Source: Bacillota bacterium
GTDB lineage: Bacteria > Bacillota > Clostridia > Peptostreptococcales > Natronincolaceae
DNA length: 16,875 nt
Assembly: GCA_023387935.1 (NCBI GenBank)
Contig: JAEWHG010000138.1
Span: 1-16,875, forward strand
Direction: 5' to 3'
Shown here: piece by piece, positions 1-6,402 of the stretch
Position numbering within the stretch: position 1 is the stretch's first letter
Layout: the number at the start of each line of letters is the position of its first letter
The notes under the pieces: generated by a model
Seen by the model: the letters and a program-made list of their open reading frames with translations, nothing else
Told to the model about the DNA's origin: nothing
Database searches by the model: none
Made by a program: the position numbers and the translations under genes

Positions 1-1
1 T

Positions 2-91
2 GGTAAGGGAATCAATGAGTTTAAATCCCATGCTAATAAAATCACAGAAGAAACTAAAGAGGACGTAACTTTAAAAGATAAAGAAGACTAA
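2..91 (+). CDS. C-terminal end of a probable TatA-type Sec-independent translocase subunit (partial)
   Basis: Only the last 29 codons and the TAA stop lie in the window. They read GKGINEFKSHANK followed by an acidic and lysine-rich tail ending in KDKED. TatA/TatE proteins have one membrane helix, then an amphipathic helix of the type LGKxLGKGIxEFKKA, then a charged disordered tail, and this fragment fits the end of that amphipathic helix and the tail. TatA would form the pore-like component of twin-arginine protein export in the cytoplasmic membrane. The assignment rests on a short fragment without the membrane helix, so it is tentative. A strong terminator follows at once, so the gene is not co-transcribed with pcrA. 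Confidence 0.5.
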   Translation, partial: GKGINEFKSHANKITEETKEDVTLKDKED

Positions 92-133
92 TTTTAAGGC
101 TCTAAGCTATGCTTAGAGCCTTAAAATATTTTT
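92..133 (+). terminator. Strong intrinsic terminator after the upstream gene
   Basis: There is a perfect 16-bp inverted repeat, 92-107 and 111-126, with a three-base loop. Its core is AAGGCTCTAAGC / GCTTAGAGCCTT, and a T-rich tract follows at 129-133. The stem is flanked by A and T on both sides, so it may also work on the minus strand. It separates the upstream gene from pcrA. Confidence 0.9.
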
Positions 134-173
134 ATTCAAATATCAACTGAATTTCGAATTAAACACCTAAATA

Positions 174-182
174 TGGTATACT
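174..182 (+). promoter_or_regulatory. Extended -10 promoter for pcrA-ligA
   Basis: TGGTATACT is an extended -10 element (TGn plus TATACT at 177-182). The -35 region around 153-158 is poor. Transcription would start near 189 and leave a leader of about 85 bases before pcrA. Confidence 0.5.
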
Positions 183-200
183 ATTTTAGAAAAGAAATAA

Positions 201-249
201 TTGAGAAGATTTCCGTCCATATTTTTATAAAGAAAGGCCGTTTTCTCAA
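201..249 (+). promoter_or_regulatory. Inverted repeat in the pcrA leader
   Basis: TTGAGAA at 201-207 is the exact reverse complement of TTCTCAA at 243-249, so the leader could fold into a 7-bp stem closing a loop of about 35 bases. The stem ends ten bases before the pcrA Shine-Dalgarno sequence. I recognise no riboswitch class, and it may be chance. Confidence 0.3.
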
Positions 250-273
250 GTATATACGAAGGGTGAAATAGTT

Positions 274-2502
274 ATGGTTGAAAAAGATATTTTAAAAGAA
301 AACTCGGACTTAATACATAAAGAAGATTCTAGATATAATACTTTAAATCCTATGCAGAAAAAAGCTGTACTTACTACAGAAGGTCCAGTTTTGGTATTGG
401 CGGGAGCGGGAAGTGGAAAGACGAGAGTACTTACACACCGTATAGCTTATTTGGTAGAAGAAAAAGGTATATCGCCGTATAATATCCTAGCTATTACTTT
501 TACAAATAAGGCTGCTAAGGAAATGAAGGAAAGGGTAGAATCTCTATTAGGAGACTACCATAGAGATTTATGGGTAAGTACCTTTCACTCTTCCTGTGTC
601 CGTATTTTGAGAATGGAAATAGACAAATTAGGCTACAATAAAAACTTTGTTATATATGATACTACGGACCAACAGGTTGTTATGAAGGATTGTTTAAAGA
701 AGTTGAATTTAGATGAAAAAATGTACCAGCCTAGAATGGTTTTAGGGGAAATAGGAAGAGCTAAGGATCAGTTAATAGGTCCAGATGAATATTTATCTGA
801 ATTTGGAAATGACTTTAAAAATCAAAAAATATCAGAGCTATACAGAATGTACCAGGATAAGCTAAGGAGTAATAATGCTTTAGATTTTGATGACTTAATA
901 ATGAAGACAGTACAGCTTTTTCAAACGAATCCTACGGTTTTACATTATTATCAAAACAAATTTAAATATATACTAGTAGATGAGTTTCAGGATACGAATA
1001 TGGCCCAATATACTTTAATTAGTCTACTAGCCAGAAGTCATGGAAATCTTTGTGTTGTTGGAGACGATGATCAGTCCATATATGGCTGGAGGGGCGCAGA
1101 TATAAGAAATATTTTAGGCTTTGAGAAGGACTTTCCGAACACTCAGGTTGTTAAGCTAGAGCAAAACTATCGTTCAACTAAGAGTATTTTAGATGCTGCC
1201 AATATGGTAGTAGCAAATAATACAGATAGAAAGTCGAAAAAACTGTGGACCGATAATAAAGATGGAGAGATTATACAATACTACCGTGCAAATAATGAAT
1301 ATGATGAGGCTAGTTTTGTAGCATCCACCATAGAAAAGCTGAATGATGAAGAAAATAGACCTTACTCACAGTTTGCTATTTTATATCGTACGAATGCACA
1401 ATCCCGTGCATTAGAGGAAATGTTAATGAAAAGAGCAATACCGTATAAAATTTATAGTGGTACTCGTTTTTATGACCGTAAAGAGATTAAAGACATTCTA
1501 GCTTATTTACGAACGATTGAAAATCCAGTAGATGATGTAAGTGTTAAGCGAATTATAAATGTTCCAAAAAGAGGAGTCGGTCTAAAAAGTATAGAGAAGT
1601 TTGATGAATATGCGGATGCAAAAAATGAAAGCTTCTTTGCCGCTCTCTTAGATGTAGATAGAATGTCTGATCAATCTACTAGGGTTAAGGTTCAGACAGG
1701 TAAATTTACTAGTTTAATAATGTCCTTAAGAGAGAAAAAGGATGAAATGACAGTTACGGATATAGTAAAGGAAATATATGAAGGAACGGGATATGTAGAA
1801 GCTCTAATGGCAGAGGATAAGATTGAAGCGGAGAGTAGAATCGAAAACCTACAGGAGTTTCTATCGGTAACGAAAGATTTTGATGAAAATGCAGAAATAA
1901 AAACACTGGAAGAGTTTTTGGCGAGAACTTCATTAGAAACAACGATGGATGGAGATGATGATGACGAGAACACAGTAACTCTAATGACTCTGCACAGTGC
2001 AAAGGGTTTAGAGTTTCCGATAGTTTTCATACCTGGAATGGAGGAAGGTATATTCCCATCTTCTATGTCTCTACAGGAAAATAACGAAGAGGAAGAAAGA
2101 AGATTATGCTATGTAGGAATCACTAGAGCTAGGGAAAAGTTATATATGAGTCATGCCATGACCAGAACCTTATACGGACGAACTAGTGCCAATGCGATCT
2201 CAAGGTTTATGAATGAAATTCCAGAGGAACTTATTCACATGGACAAGCCTTACAATAGAAAAAAAGATTTAAGAGAGATGCAAACCTCACCATTATTTAC
2301 GGGTGCTATGATGCATCAAAAAAAGGAAAATGTACAGTCTATTAATATAAAACAAGTAAAAGCTGGAAACAAAGTTAAACATCCAAAATTCGGAGTGGGC
2401 ACAGTAGTTTCTATGAATGGAGAAATGCTTACCATAGCCTTTCCAAATGCGGGTATTAAAAAAATTGCAACAACATTTATTGAACTTGAGATCGTAGGAT
2501 AG
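274..2502 (+). CDS. pcrA: ATP-dependent DNA helicase PcrA (UvrD/Rep family, superfamily 1A)
   Basis: PcrA unwinds DNA 3' to 5' using ATP in the cytoplasm. In Gram-positive bacteria it serves nucleotide excision repair, removal of RecA filaments, rolling-circle replication and relief of replication-transcription conflicts. All SF1A motifs are present: Walker A GAGSGKT (44-50), motif II VDEFQD (235-240), motif III GDDDQSIYGWRGA (263-275), motif IV QNYRST (297-302), motif V TLHSAKG (572-578) and motif VI VGITRAR (614-620). The C-terminal ~45 residues, with KHPKFGVGTV, are the Tudor-like domain that binds RNA polymerase in PcrA/UvrD. The 742-residue length is normal. The ATG lies eight bases after AAGGGTG at 259-265. 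ligA follows after a 160-base spacer with no terminator, and the pcrA-ligA order is typical of Firmicutes, so co-transcription is likely. Confidence 0.97.
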   Translation: MVEKDILKENSDLIHKEDSRYNTLNPMQKKAVLTTEGPVLVLAGAGSGKTRVLTHRIAYLVEEKGISPYNILAITFTNKAAKEMKERVESLLGDYHRDLWVSTFHSSCVRILRMEIDKLGYNKNFVIYDTTDQQVVMKDCLKKLNLDEKMYQPRMVLGEIGRAKDQLIGPDEYLSEFGNDFKNQKISELYRMYQDKLRSNNALDFDDLIMKTVQLFQTNPTVLHYYQNKFKYILVDEFQDTNMAQYTLISLLARSHGNLCVVGDDDQSIYGWRGADIRNILGFEKDFPNTQVVKLEQNYRSTKSILDAANMVVANNTDRKSKKLWTDNKDGEIIQYYRANNEYDEASFVASTIEKLNDEENRPYSQFAILYRTNAQSRALEEMLMKRAIPYKIYSGTRFYDRKEIKDILAYLRTIENPVDDVSVKRIINVPKRGVGLKSIEKFDEYADAKNESFFAALLDVDRMSDQSTRVKVQTGKFTSLIMSLREKKDEMTVTDIVKEIYEGTGYVEALMAEDKIEAESRIENLQEFLSVTKDFDENAEIKTLEEFLARTSLETTMDGDDDDENTVTLMTLHSAKGLEFPIVFIPGMEEGIFPSSMSLQENNEEEERRLCYVGITRAREKLYMSHAMTRTLYGRTSANAISRFMNEIPEELIHMDKPYNRKKDLREMQTSPLFTGAMMHQKKENVQSINIKQVKAGNKVKHPKFGVGTVVSMNGEMLTIAFPNAGIKKIATTFIELEIVG

Positions 2503-2645
2503 TTACGCAGCTTCGCAGTTTCGCAACGCAAATTTGTTCACTCCTGTGGGTCGTGCAAATTTGGTGCTCATTGCGTTTGACCTACTATGGATTTGCTTTG
2601 CAAAACGGGTTAGGTCATAAACTCGGGTTAGGTCATAAAAATTTG
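2503..2645 (+). repeat. Structured repeat-bearing spacer between pcrA and ligA
   Basis: This spacer is richer in G and C than its surroundings and densely structured. The 16-mer CGGGTTAGGTCATAAA occurs twice, at 2606-2621 and 2624-2639. AACGCAA (2525-2531) pairs with TTGCGTT (2571-2577). TGACCTA (2578-2584) pairs with TAGGTCA (2611-2617) around an inner TTTGC/GCAAA hairpin. The palindrome CAAATTTG also occurs twice, at about 2530-2536 and 2556-2563. It holds no credible reading frame and no U-tract terminator. It may be a copy of a dispersed intergenic repeat, but that is inference. Confidence 0.6.
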
Positions 2646-2662
2646 GTGAAGGAGAGAATCTA

Positions 2663-4639
2663 GTGGAAGAGATGAGAAAGTTAGTAGATAAGTTAAATGA
2701 ATATAGCTATAAATATTATGTTTTAGATGATCCAACGATTAGTGATAAGGAATATGATGATCTTTATGATCAATTATTAATTCTAGAAAAAGAAACGAAT
2801 ACAGTACTTCCAGACTCTCCTACAATTAGGATTGGAGGAGAAGCACTAAAAGGCTTTCGAACTCATCGGCATCTAGCATCTCTATGGAGTTTGGATAAAT
2901 GTAAGACACCAACCGAGTTAATTGCCTGGGATATTAGGATCAGAAAATTGCTTGAAGGAAGCAATTTGCCTATAGAATATGTTATAGAATATAAATTTGA
3001 TGGACTCACATTAAACCTAACCTATCAGGATGGAAATCTAGTTCAGGCTGCAACTAGGGGGAACGGTACTGTTGGAGAAGAGATTTTAGAGCAAGTAAAA
3101 ACCATTAAATCCATACCTCTTACAATACCTTACAAAGGTAGAATAGAAGTGCAGGGTGAAGGACTAATGGGTCTTTCTGTGCTCGAAGAGTATAATAAAA
3201 CAGCCCAGGAACCGCTCAAAAACCCTAGAAATGCAGCTGCTGGAGCTCTTAGAAATCTAGACCCAAAGGTAACAGCAAAAAGAAAACTAAGTGCATATTG
3301 CTACAACGTTGGATATTATGAAGGTATAGAATTTAGTACCCATATGGAAATAATAGAATTTTTAAAAGACAATAGATTTCCTGTAAATAAATATATAAAG
3401 AGCTTTAATAGTATGAATGAGGTTATAGAAGAGATAGATAGAATAAAGGAAGAAACAAAAGGATTAGACTTTTTAACAGACGGACTGGTTATAAAGGTTA
3501 ATAATATAGAAGCAAGAGGATTATTGGGATACACTCAAAAATTTCCACGGTGGGCTATGGCTTTTAAGTTTGAAGCAGAAGAGGTTACAACTGAGCTAAA
3601 GGATGTAATATGGCAGGTAGGTAGAACTGGAAAGCTAACACCATCAGCAGTTCTAGAGGCAGTAGATATTGGCGGAGTTACAGTTAGTCGTGCAACTTTA
3701 AATAACTGGGATGATATTCAGCGCAAAGGTGTAAAAATAGGCTGTAGAGTTTGGTTAAGAAGATCCAACGATGTTATACCAGAAATTATGGGAGCAATTG
3801 ATGAAACCTGTGAAGAAGCTAAAGATGTTAAAAAGCCTGAGTATTGTCCAGCATGCCATAGCGAAGTGGTTGAAAAGGGCGCTCATATTTTCTGTCCTAA
3901 TTCATTATCCTGTAAACCTCAGCTAGTATCTAGAATAGTACATTATGCTAGTCGAGATGCTATGGATATCGTAGGATTTAGTGAAAAAACTGCAGAACAA
4001 TTATTTGAAGAATTGGATTTAAGAGATTTAGGAGATTTATATGAAATTAAATATGAGAATTTAATTAATCTTCCACGTTTTGGAGATAAAAAAGCTAAAA
4101 ATCTTTTAGAGGCAATTGAAAATAGTAAGAATTGTAAGTTGGATGCATTTATATTTGCATTAGGAATTCCTAATGTAGGTAGAAAGACTGCGACGGATCT
4201 GGCTAATTATTATAAATCATTTAAGGCAGTAGAGGAAGCCAAATTTGATGAACTTATAACGATACAAGATGTAGGAGAGATCGTTGCCCAAAGTATAATT
4301 GATTTCTTTGAGGATGTAGAAATTAAAAAAAGTATAGAAAAATTACTAGAAGAAGGAGTAAATCCGATATTTGAAGAAGAAGAAAAACTGGAAAGTATTT
4401 TTTCTGGAAAAACAGTTGTTGTAACTGGAACCTTAGAGAAATACGGACGTAAAGAAATTAAAGAATTACTTGAAAAGTTAGGTGCTAAAGTTTCGGGGAG
4501 TGTTAGTAAAAATACAGATTTTGTATTAGCTGGAGATGCTGCGGGATCAAAACTAGATAAGGCTAGAGAGATTATAGAGTCTGGAATAGAAACTAATTTA
4601 AAAGTTATTTCAGAAGAAGAATTTGAGGCTATGATATAA
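2663..4639 (+). CDS. ligA: NAD+-dependent DNA ligase LigA (divergent in several motifs)
   Basis: LigA seals nicks in replication and repair using NAD+, via an adenylated lysine and release of NMN. The 658-residue protein has the full domain order: NMN-binding domain Ia (about 1-60), adenylation domain with KFDG and the nucleophile K111, OB fold with WAMAFKFEAEE and VGRTGKLTP, a zinc finger with C395, C398, C411 and C417, helix-hairpin-helix repeats (about 430-570) and a C-terminal BRCT domain (about 577-655, SGKTVVVTGTL). Several normally near-invariant positions differ: RGDG reads RGNG (132-135), EVRGE reads EVQGE (162-166), and the segment before DVIP reads RRSN. The catalytic lysine, the zinc ligands and NPRNAAAG are intact, so it is probably active. 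The start is GTG, seven bases after AAGGAGAG; the ATG nine bases later is too far from that site. Confidence 0.93.
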   Translation: MEEMRKLVDKLNEYSYKYYVLDDPTISDKEYDDLYDQLLILEKETNTVLPDSPTIRIGGEALKGFRTHRHLASLWSLDKCKTPTELIAWDIRIRKLLEGSNLPIEYVIEYKFDGLTLNLTYQDGNLVQAATRGNGTVGEEILEQVKTIKSIPLTIPYKGRIEVQGEGLMGLSVLEEYNKTAQEPLKNPRNAAAGALRNLDPKVTAKRKLSAYCYNVGYYEGIEFSTHMEIIEFLKDNRFPVNKYIKSFNSMNEVIEEIDRIKEETKGLDFLTDGLVIKVNNIEARGLLGYTQKFPRWAMAFKFEAEEVTTELKDVIWQVGRTGKLTPSAVLEAVDIGGVTVSRATLNNWDDIQRKGVKIGCRVWLRRSNDVIPEIMGAIDETCEEAKDVKKPEYCPACHSEVVEKGAHIFCPNSLSCKPQLVSRIVHYASRDAMDIVGFSEKTAEQLFEELDLRDLGDLYEIKYENLINLPRFGDKKAKNLLEAIENSKNCKLDAFIFALGIPNVGRKTATDLANYYKSFKAVEEAKFDELITIQDVGEIVAQSIIDFFEDVEIKKSIEKLLEEGVNPIFEEEEKLESIFSGKTVVVTGTLEKYGRKEIKELLEKLGAKVSGSVSKNTDFVLAGDAAGSKLDKAREIIESGIETNLKVISEEEFEAMI

Positions 4640-4695
4640 ACAATAGTTTTATGTAAAAATTATAATAATTATATTAAAATTAAAGATAAAATATA

Positions 4696-4730
4696 AAATG
4701 GAGGCTGATGATTCTCATCAACCTCCATTT
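4696..4730 (-). terminator. Hairpin terminator, best read on the minus strand
   Basis: The arms 4696-4711 and 4715-4730 pair over 16 bp with one C-A mismatch and a loop of three. On the minus strand the stem runs straight into a T-rich stretch (TTTTATATTTTAT), which suits the mini-gene at 4760-4936. On the plus strand A-rich sequence follows instead, so any role in ending ligA transcripts is less certain. Confidence 0.7.
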
Positions 4731-4759
4731 AAAAGGTACAGCTAAATAGCTGATTTATT

Positions 4760-4936
4760 CTATGCCCAGAAACTTCTTCCGCCAAATAATAATACAAGAA
4801 GTAGGAAGAAGAATAATAGACTATCGTTAGAACCTTTGAATATACCGCAGTTGCAGAAAATAATTACTAACAATAGGAAGAAAAACAATAAGCTACTATT
4901 GTTATTAAAAATACCACCTAAGCCTGCACTTGACAT
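4760..4936 (-). CDS. Small hydrophobic protein with duplicated LLFFFLLL segment, probably sporulation-associated
   Basis: This 58-residue protein has two near-identical hydrophobic segments, SSLLFFFLLLVIIF and DSLLFFFLLLVLLF. They are joined by a CNCG-containing linker, and a glycine and asparagine-rich N-terminus precedes them. Such mini-proteins are common in Clostridia. They recall YjcZ-like and other small spore-coat-associated proteins, but no function is established here. The longest frame begins at a GTG (4945) inside the ribosome binding site, so I chose the ATG at 4936, which follows AGGAGGTGAATTCT with ideal spacing. A sigma-K-like promoter lies upstream (4981-5009), and a terminator hairpin follows at 4696-4730. 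The protein may sit in a membrane or as an aggregate in the spore coat or cortex; that is inference. Confidence 0.75.
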   Translation of the reverse strand: MSSAGLGGIFNNNSSLLFFFLLLVIIFCNCGIFKGSNDSLLFFFLLLVLLFGGRSFWA

Positions 4937-4980
4937 AGAATTCACCTCCTTATTAACATATAATTATCTTTTGCTTACTT

Positions 4981-5009
4981 TATAATATGAAATGCAGATG
5001 AATGTGTGC
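4981..5009 (-). promoter_or_regulatory. Sigma-K-like sporulation promoter for the mini-gene
   Basis: On the minus strand GCAC (5006-5009) is followed after 16 bases by CATATTATA (4981-4989). The B. subtilis sigma-K consensus is AC at -35 and CATAnnnTA at -10 with 16-17 bases between, so this is a full match. Transcription would begin near 4974, about 38 bases before the start codon. Confidence 0.55.
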
Positions 5010-5043
5010 TGGCAATAATTTAATTAAAAGAAATAAATAAAGA

Positions 5044-5052
5044 TGATATAAT
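5044..5052 (+). promoter_or_regulatory. Extended -10 promoter for the DUF1461 gene
   Basis: TGATATAAT at 5044-5052 is an extended -10 element with a consensus hexamer. TTAAAA at 5024-5029, 17 bases upstream, is a partial -35 match. Confidence 0.55.
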
Positions 5053-5092
5053 TAATAAGAAAATAAAATCTAATAAAAAAGAGGTGAATAGT

Positions 5093-5785
5093 TTGAATTT
5101 ATTAAAGAAAATTAGTTATATATCCTTAGGAATTTTATTATCAATTGTACTTTTATTTACTTCTGTAGAAATTGTAGCTTTCAACTTAAATCACTATAAT
5201 AAATCTTTTGTTAAATATAATATTACGGAAGCCACAGGCATGGATATGAAAAATCTACAACATACAATAGAGGACGTATTATTATATTTAAAAGATAACA
5301 GAGAAGAATTAGATACTAGGGCAGTTATTAATGGAGAGGAAAGAGAGGTATTTGGTGAGAGAGAAATACTTCATATGGTAGATGTTAAAGAACTTTTTAT
5401 AAAAGGACGGTTTATTCGCAATCTAAGCATCCCTTTAATACTTATTATTTCTTTGTTTATAATTAAAACGGATAGAAATTGGAAAAGAAGCTTGTCAAAA
5501 ACTTTATTAAATACGTCTATTATTAATATAGTTCTTTTGGTTATTCTACTGATACTAATGGCTATAGATTTTTATAAATATTTTACCTATTTTCATCTTA
5601 TATTTTTTAATAATGATTTATGGATATTAGACCCTAAGACAGATGTGCTGATACAAATGGTTCCTGAAAGATTCTTCTATGATACGGCAGTTAAAATTGT
5701 TTCTTATTTTGTAGGATCATTATTAGTTCTAGGTTCCTTTGGATTTTATTATATTAAAAAAAATAAACCACAGTATGGGAAGTAA
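5093..5785 (+). CDS. DUF1461 / TIGR01906 family integral membrane protein
   Basis: This is a predicted cytoplasmic-membrane protein of 230 residues and unknown function. It has one membrane helix near the N-terminus (about residues 6-30), an extracytoplasmic stretch of some 75 residues and three further helices (about 108-128, 138-162 and 202-224). The stretch after the first helix carries the signature of the TIGR01906 family, including a tyrosine and acidic-rich segment and the motif GEREILHMVDVK. The longest frame begins at a GTG (5084) that is part of the ribosome binding site GAGGTG, so the TTG at 5093, six bases after it, is the likely start. It is a single-gene unit with its own promoter and a terminator that overlaps the stop codon. 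Confidence 0.8.
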   Translation: MNLLKKISYISLGILLSIVLLFTSVEIVAFNLNHYNKSFVKYNITEATGMDMKNLQHTIEDVLLYLKDNREELDTRAVINGEEREVFGEREILHMVDVKELFIKGRFIRNLSIPLILIISLFIIKTDRNWKRSLSKTLLNTSIINIVLLVILLILMAIDFYKYFTYFHLIFFNNDLWILDPKTDVLIQMVPERFFYDTAVKIVSYFVGSLLVLGSFGFYYIKKNKPQYGK

Positions 5786-5812
5786 CCCTATGCTGTGATT
5801 TATTTTTTATTT
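5769..5812. terminator. Shared bidirectional terminator between convergent genes
   Basis: CACAG (5769-5773) pairs with CTGTG (5793-5797), and the stem continues through TAT/ATA-type pairs to GGG/CCC with one bulge. On the plus strand ATTTATTTTTTATTT follows. On the minus strand a T-rich run follows too. It ends both the DUF1461 gene, whose TAA lies in the loop, and the rubrerythrin gene. Confidence 0.85.
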
Positions 5813-6202
5813 GTTCAGTATATTTTGAAGTAGTTTAGAATACCTTATTTCATGTTCTTCTTCGATTTTTGCCACTTCTCCAAAAAAAGCAGCTATTTCT
5901 GAAAAACCCTCTTCTAATGCAACTTTCTCATATTCCTTATACATTGTTTTACTTTCATAGTTTTCCGCCTGAATAGATCGCTTTAAGTTTGACTTCGTAT
6001 CTCCAATACCATTTAAAAATGTAAAGATTGCTTTTGCATGATCCTCTTCTTGTTTAGCTATTTCATTAAAAGCAGATGCCACGTCGCTATAACCCTCATT
6101 TTCTGCTATTTTAGCAAAAAACATATATTTATTTTTTGTCTGACTTTCGCCAGAGAAGGCAGTCCATAAGTTTTTTTCTGTTTTACTTCCCTTAATTTTC
6201 AA
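5807..6202 (-). CDS. Rubrerythrin-type diiron protein lacking the rubredoxin domain
   Basis: This is a ferritin-like four-helix diiron protein, 131 residues long. Rubrerythrins reduce hydrogen peroxide to water in the cytoplasm of anaerobes. The metal ligands are all visible in two half-repeats: E19 in SGES, E52 and H55 in EEDH, E80 and E83 in AENYE, and E114 and H117 in EEEH. Classical rubrerythrin is about 190 residues and ends in a Cys4 rubredoxin domain that passes electrons to the diiron site; here the protein stops right after the diiron domain and has no cysteine at all. It would need an external electron donor such as a separate rubredoxin. The start is TTG, six bases after GGAGGGTG. 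The gene is divergent from the permease at 6403 and has a good promoter. Confidence 0.9.
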   Translation of the reverse strand: MKIKGSKTEKNLWTAFSGESQTKNKYMFFAKIAENEGYSDVASAFNEIAKQEEDHAKAIFTFLNGIGDTKSNLKRSIQAENYESKTMYKEYEKVALEEGFSEIAAFFGEVAKIEEEHEIRYSKLLQNILNK

Positions 6203-6237
6203 CTAAAACACCCTCCGTTTGTTATTTCTGTATTTAC

Positions 6238-6265
6238 ATTCTAACATATTTATGAATAACTTCAA
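6238..6265 (-). promoter_or_regulatory. Promoter for the rubrerythrin gene
   Basis: On the minus strand TTGAAG (6260-6265) and TAGAAT (6238-6243) are 16 bases apart, and a TG lies two bases ahead of the -10 hexamer. Transcription would start near 6231, about 28 bases before the TTG start. Confidence 0.65.
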
Positions 6266-6274
6266 ATAAAATAA

Positions 6275-6294
6275 ATGTTCATTTAAGTGTACAT
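6275..6294. promoter_or_regulatory. Imperfect 20-bp dyad, candidate operator in the divergent spacer
   Basis: ATGTTCATTTAAGTGTACAT matches its own reverse complement at 16 of 20 positions around a central TTAA. It lies just upstream of the rubrerythrin -35 element and overlaps the place where a -35 for the permease would be if TATAAA at 6299-6304 is its -10. It does not match PerR, Fur, Rex or CodY boxes as I know them. Confidence 0.4.
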
Positions 6295-6402
6295 ATTCTA
6301 TAAAAGATAATTAATAATCACCATCATACTATTACTTCATATCATAAATTAGTAGGAATGTTTTTTGCTACAGGACGCTAACATTTGAAGGGAGGAAGTC
6401 AT

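Noticed and set aside
1692..2030. Minus-strand open frames inside pcrA (also 1754-2002 and 2316-2531)
   Set aside because: They lie antisense to intact helicase motifs, have serine-rich low-complexity translations, and lack ribosome binding sites.
2606..2639. CRISPR array
   Set aside because: There are only two 16-base copies separated by two bases, so no spacers of CRISPR size exist.
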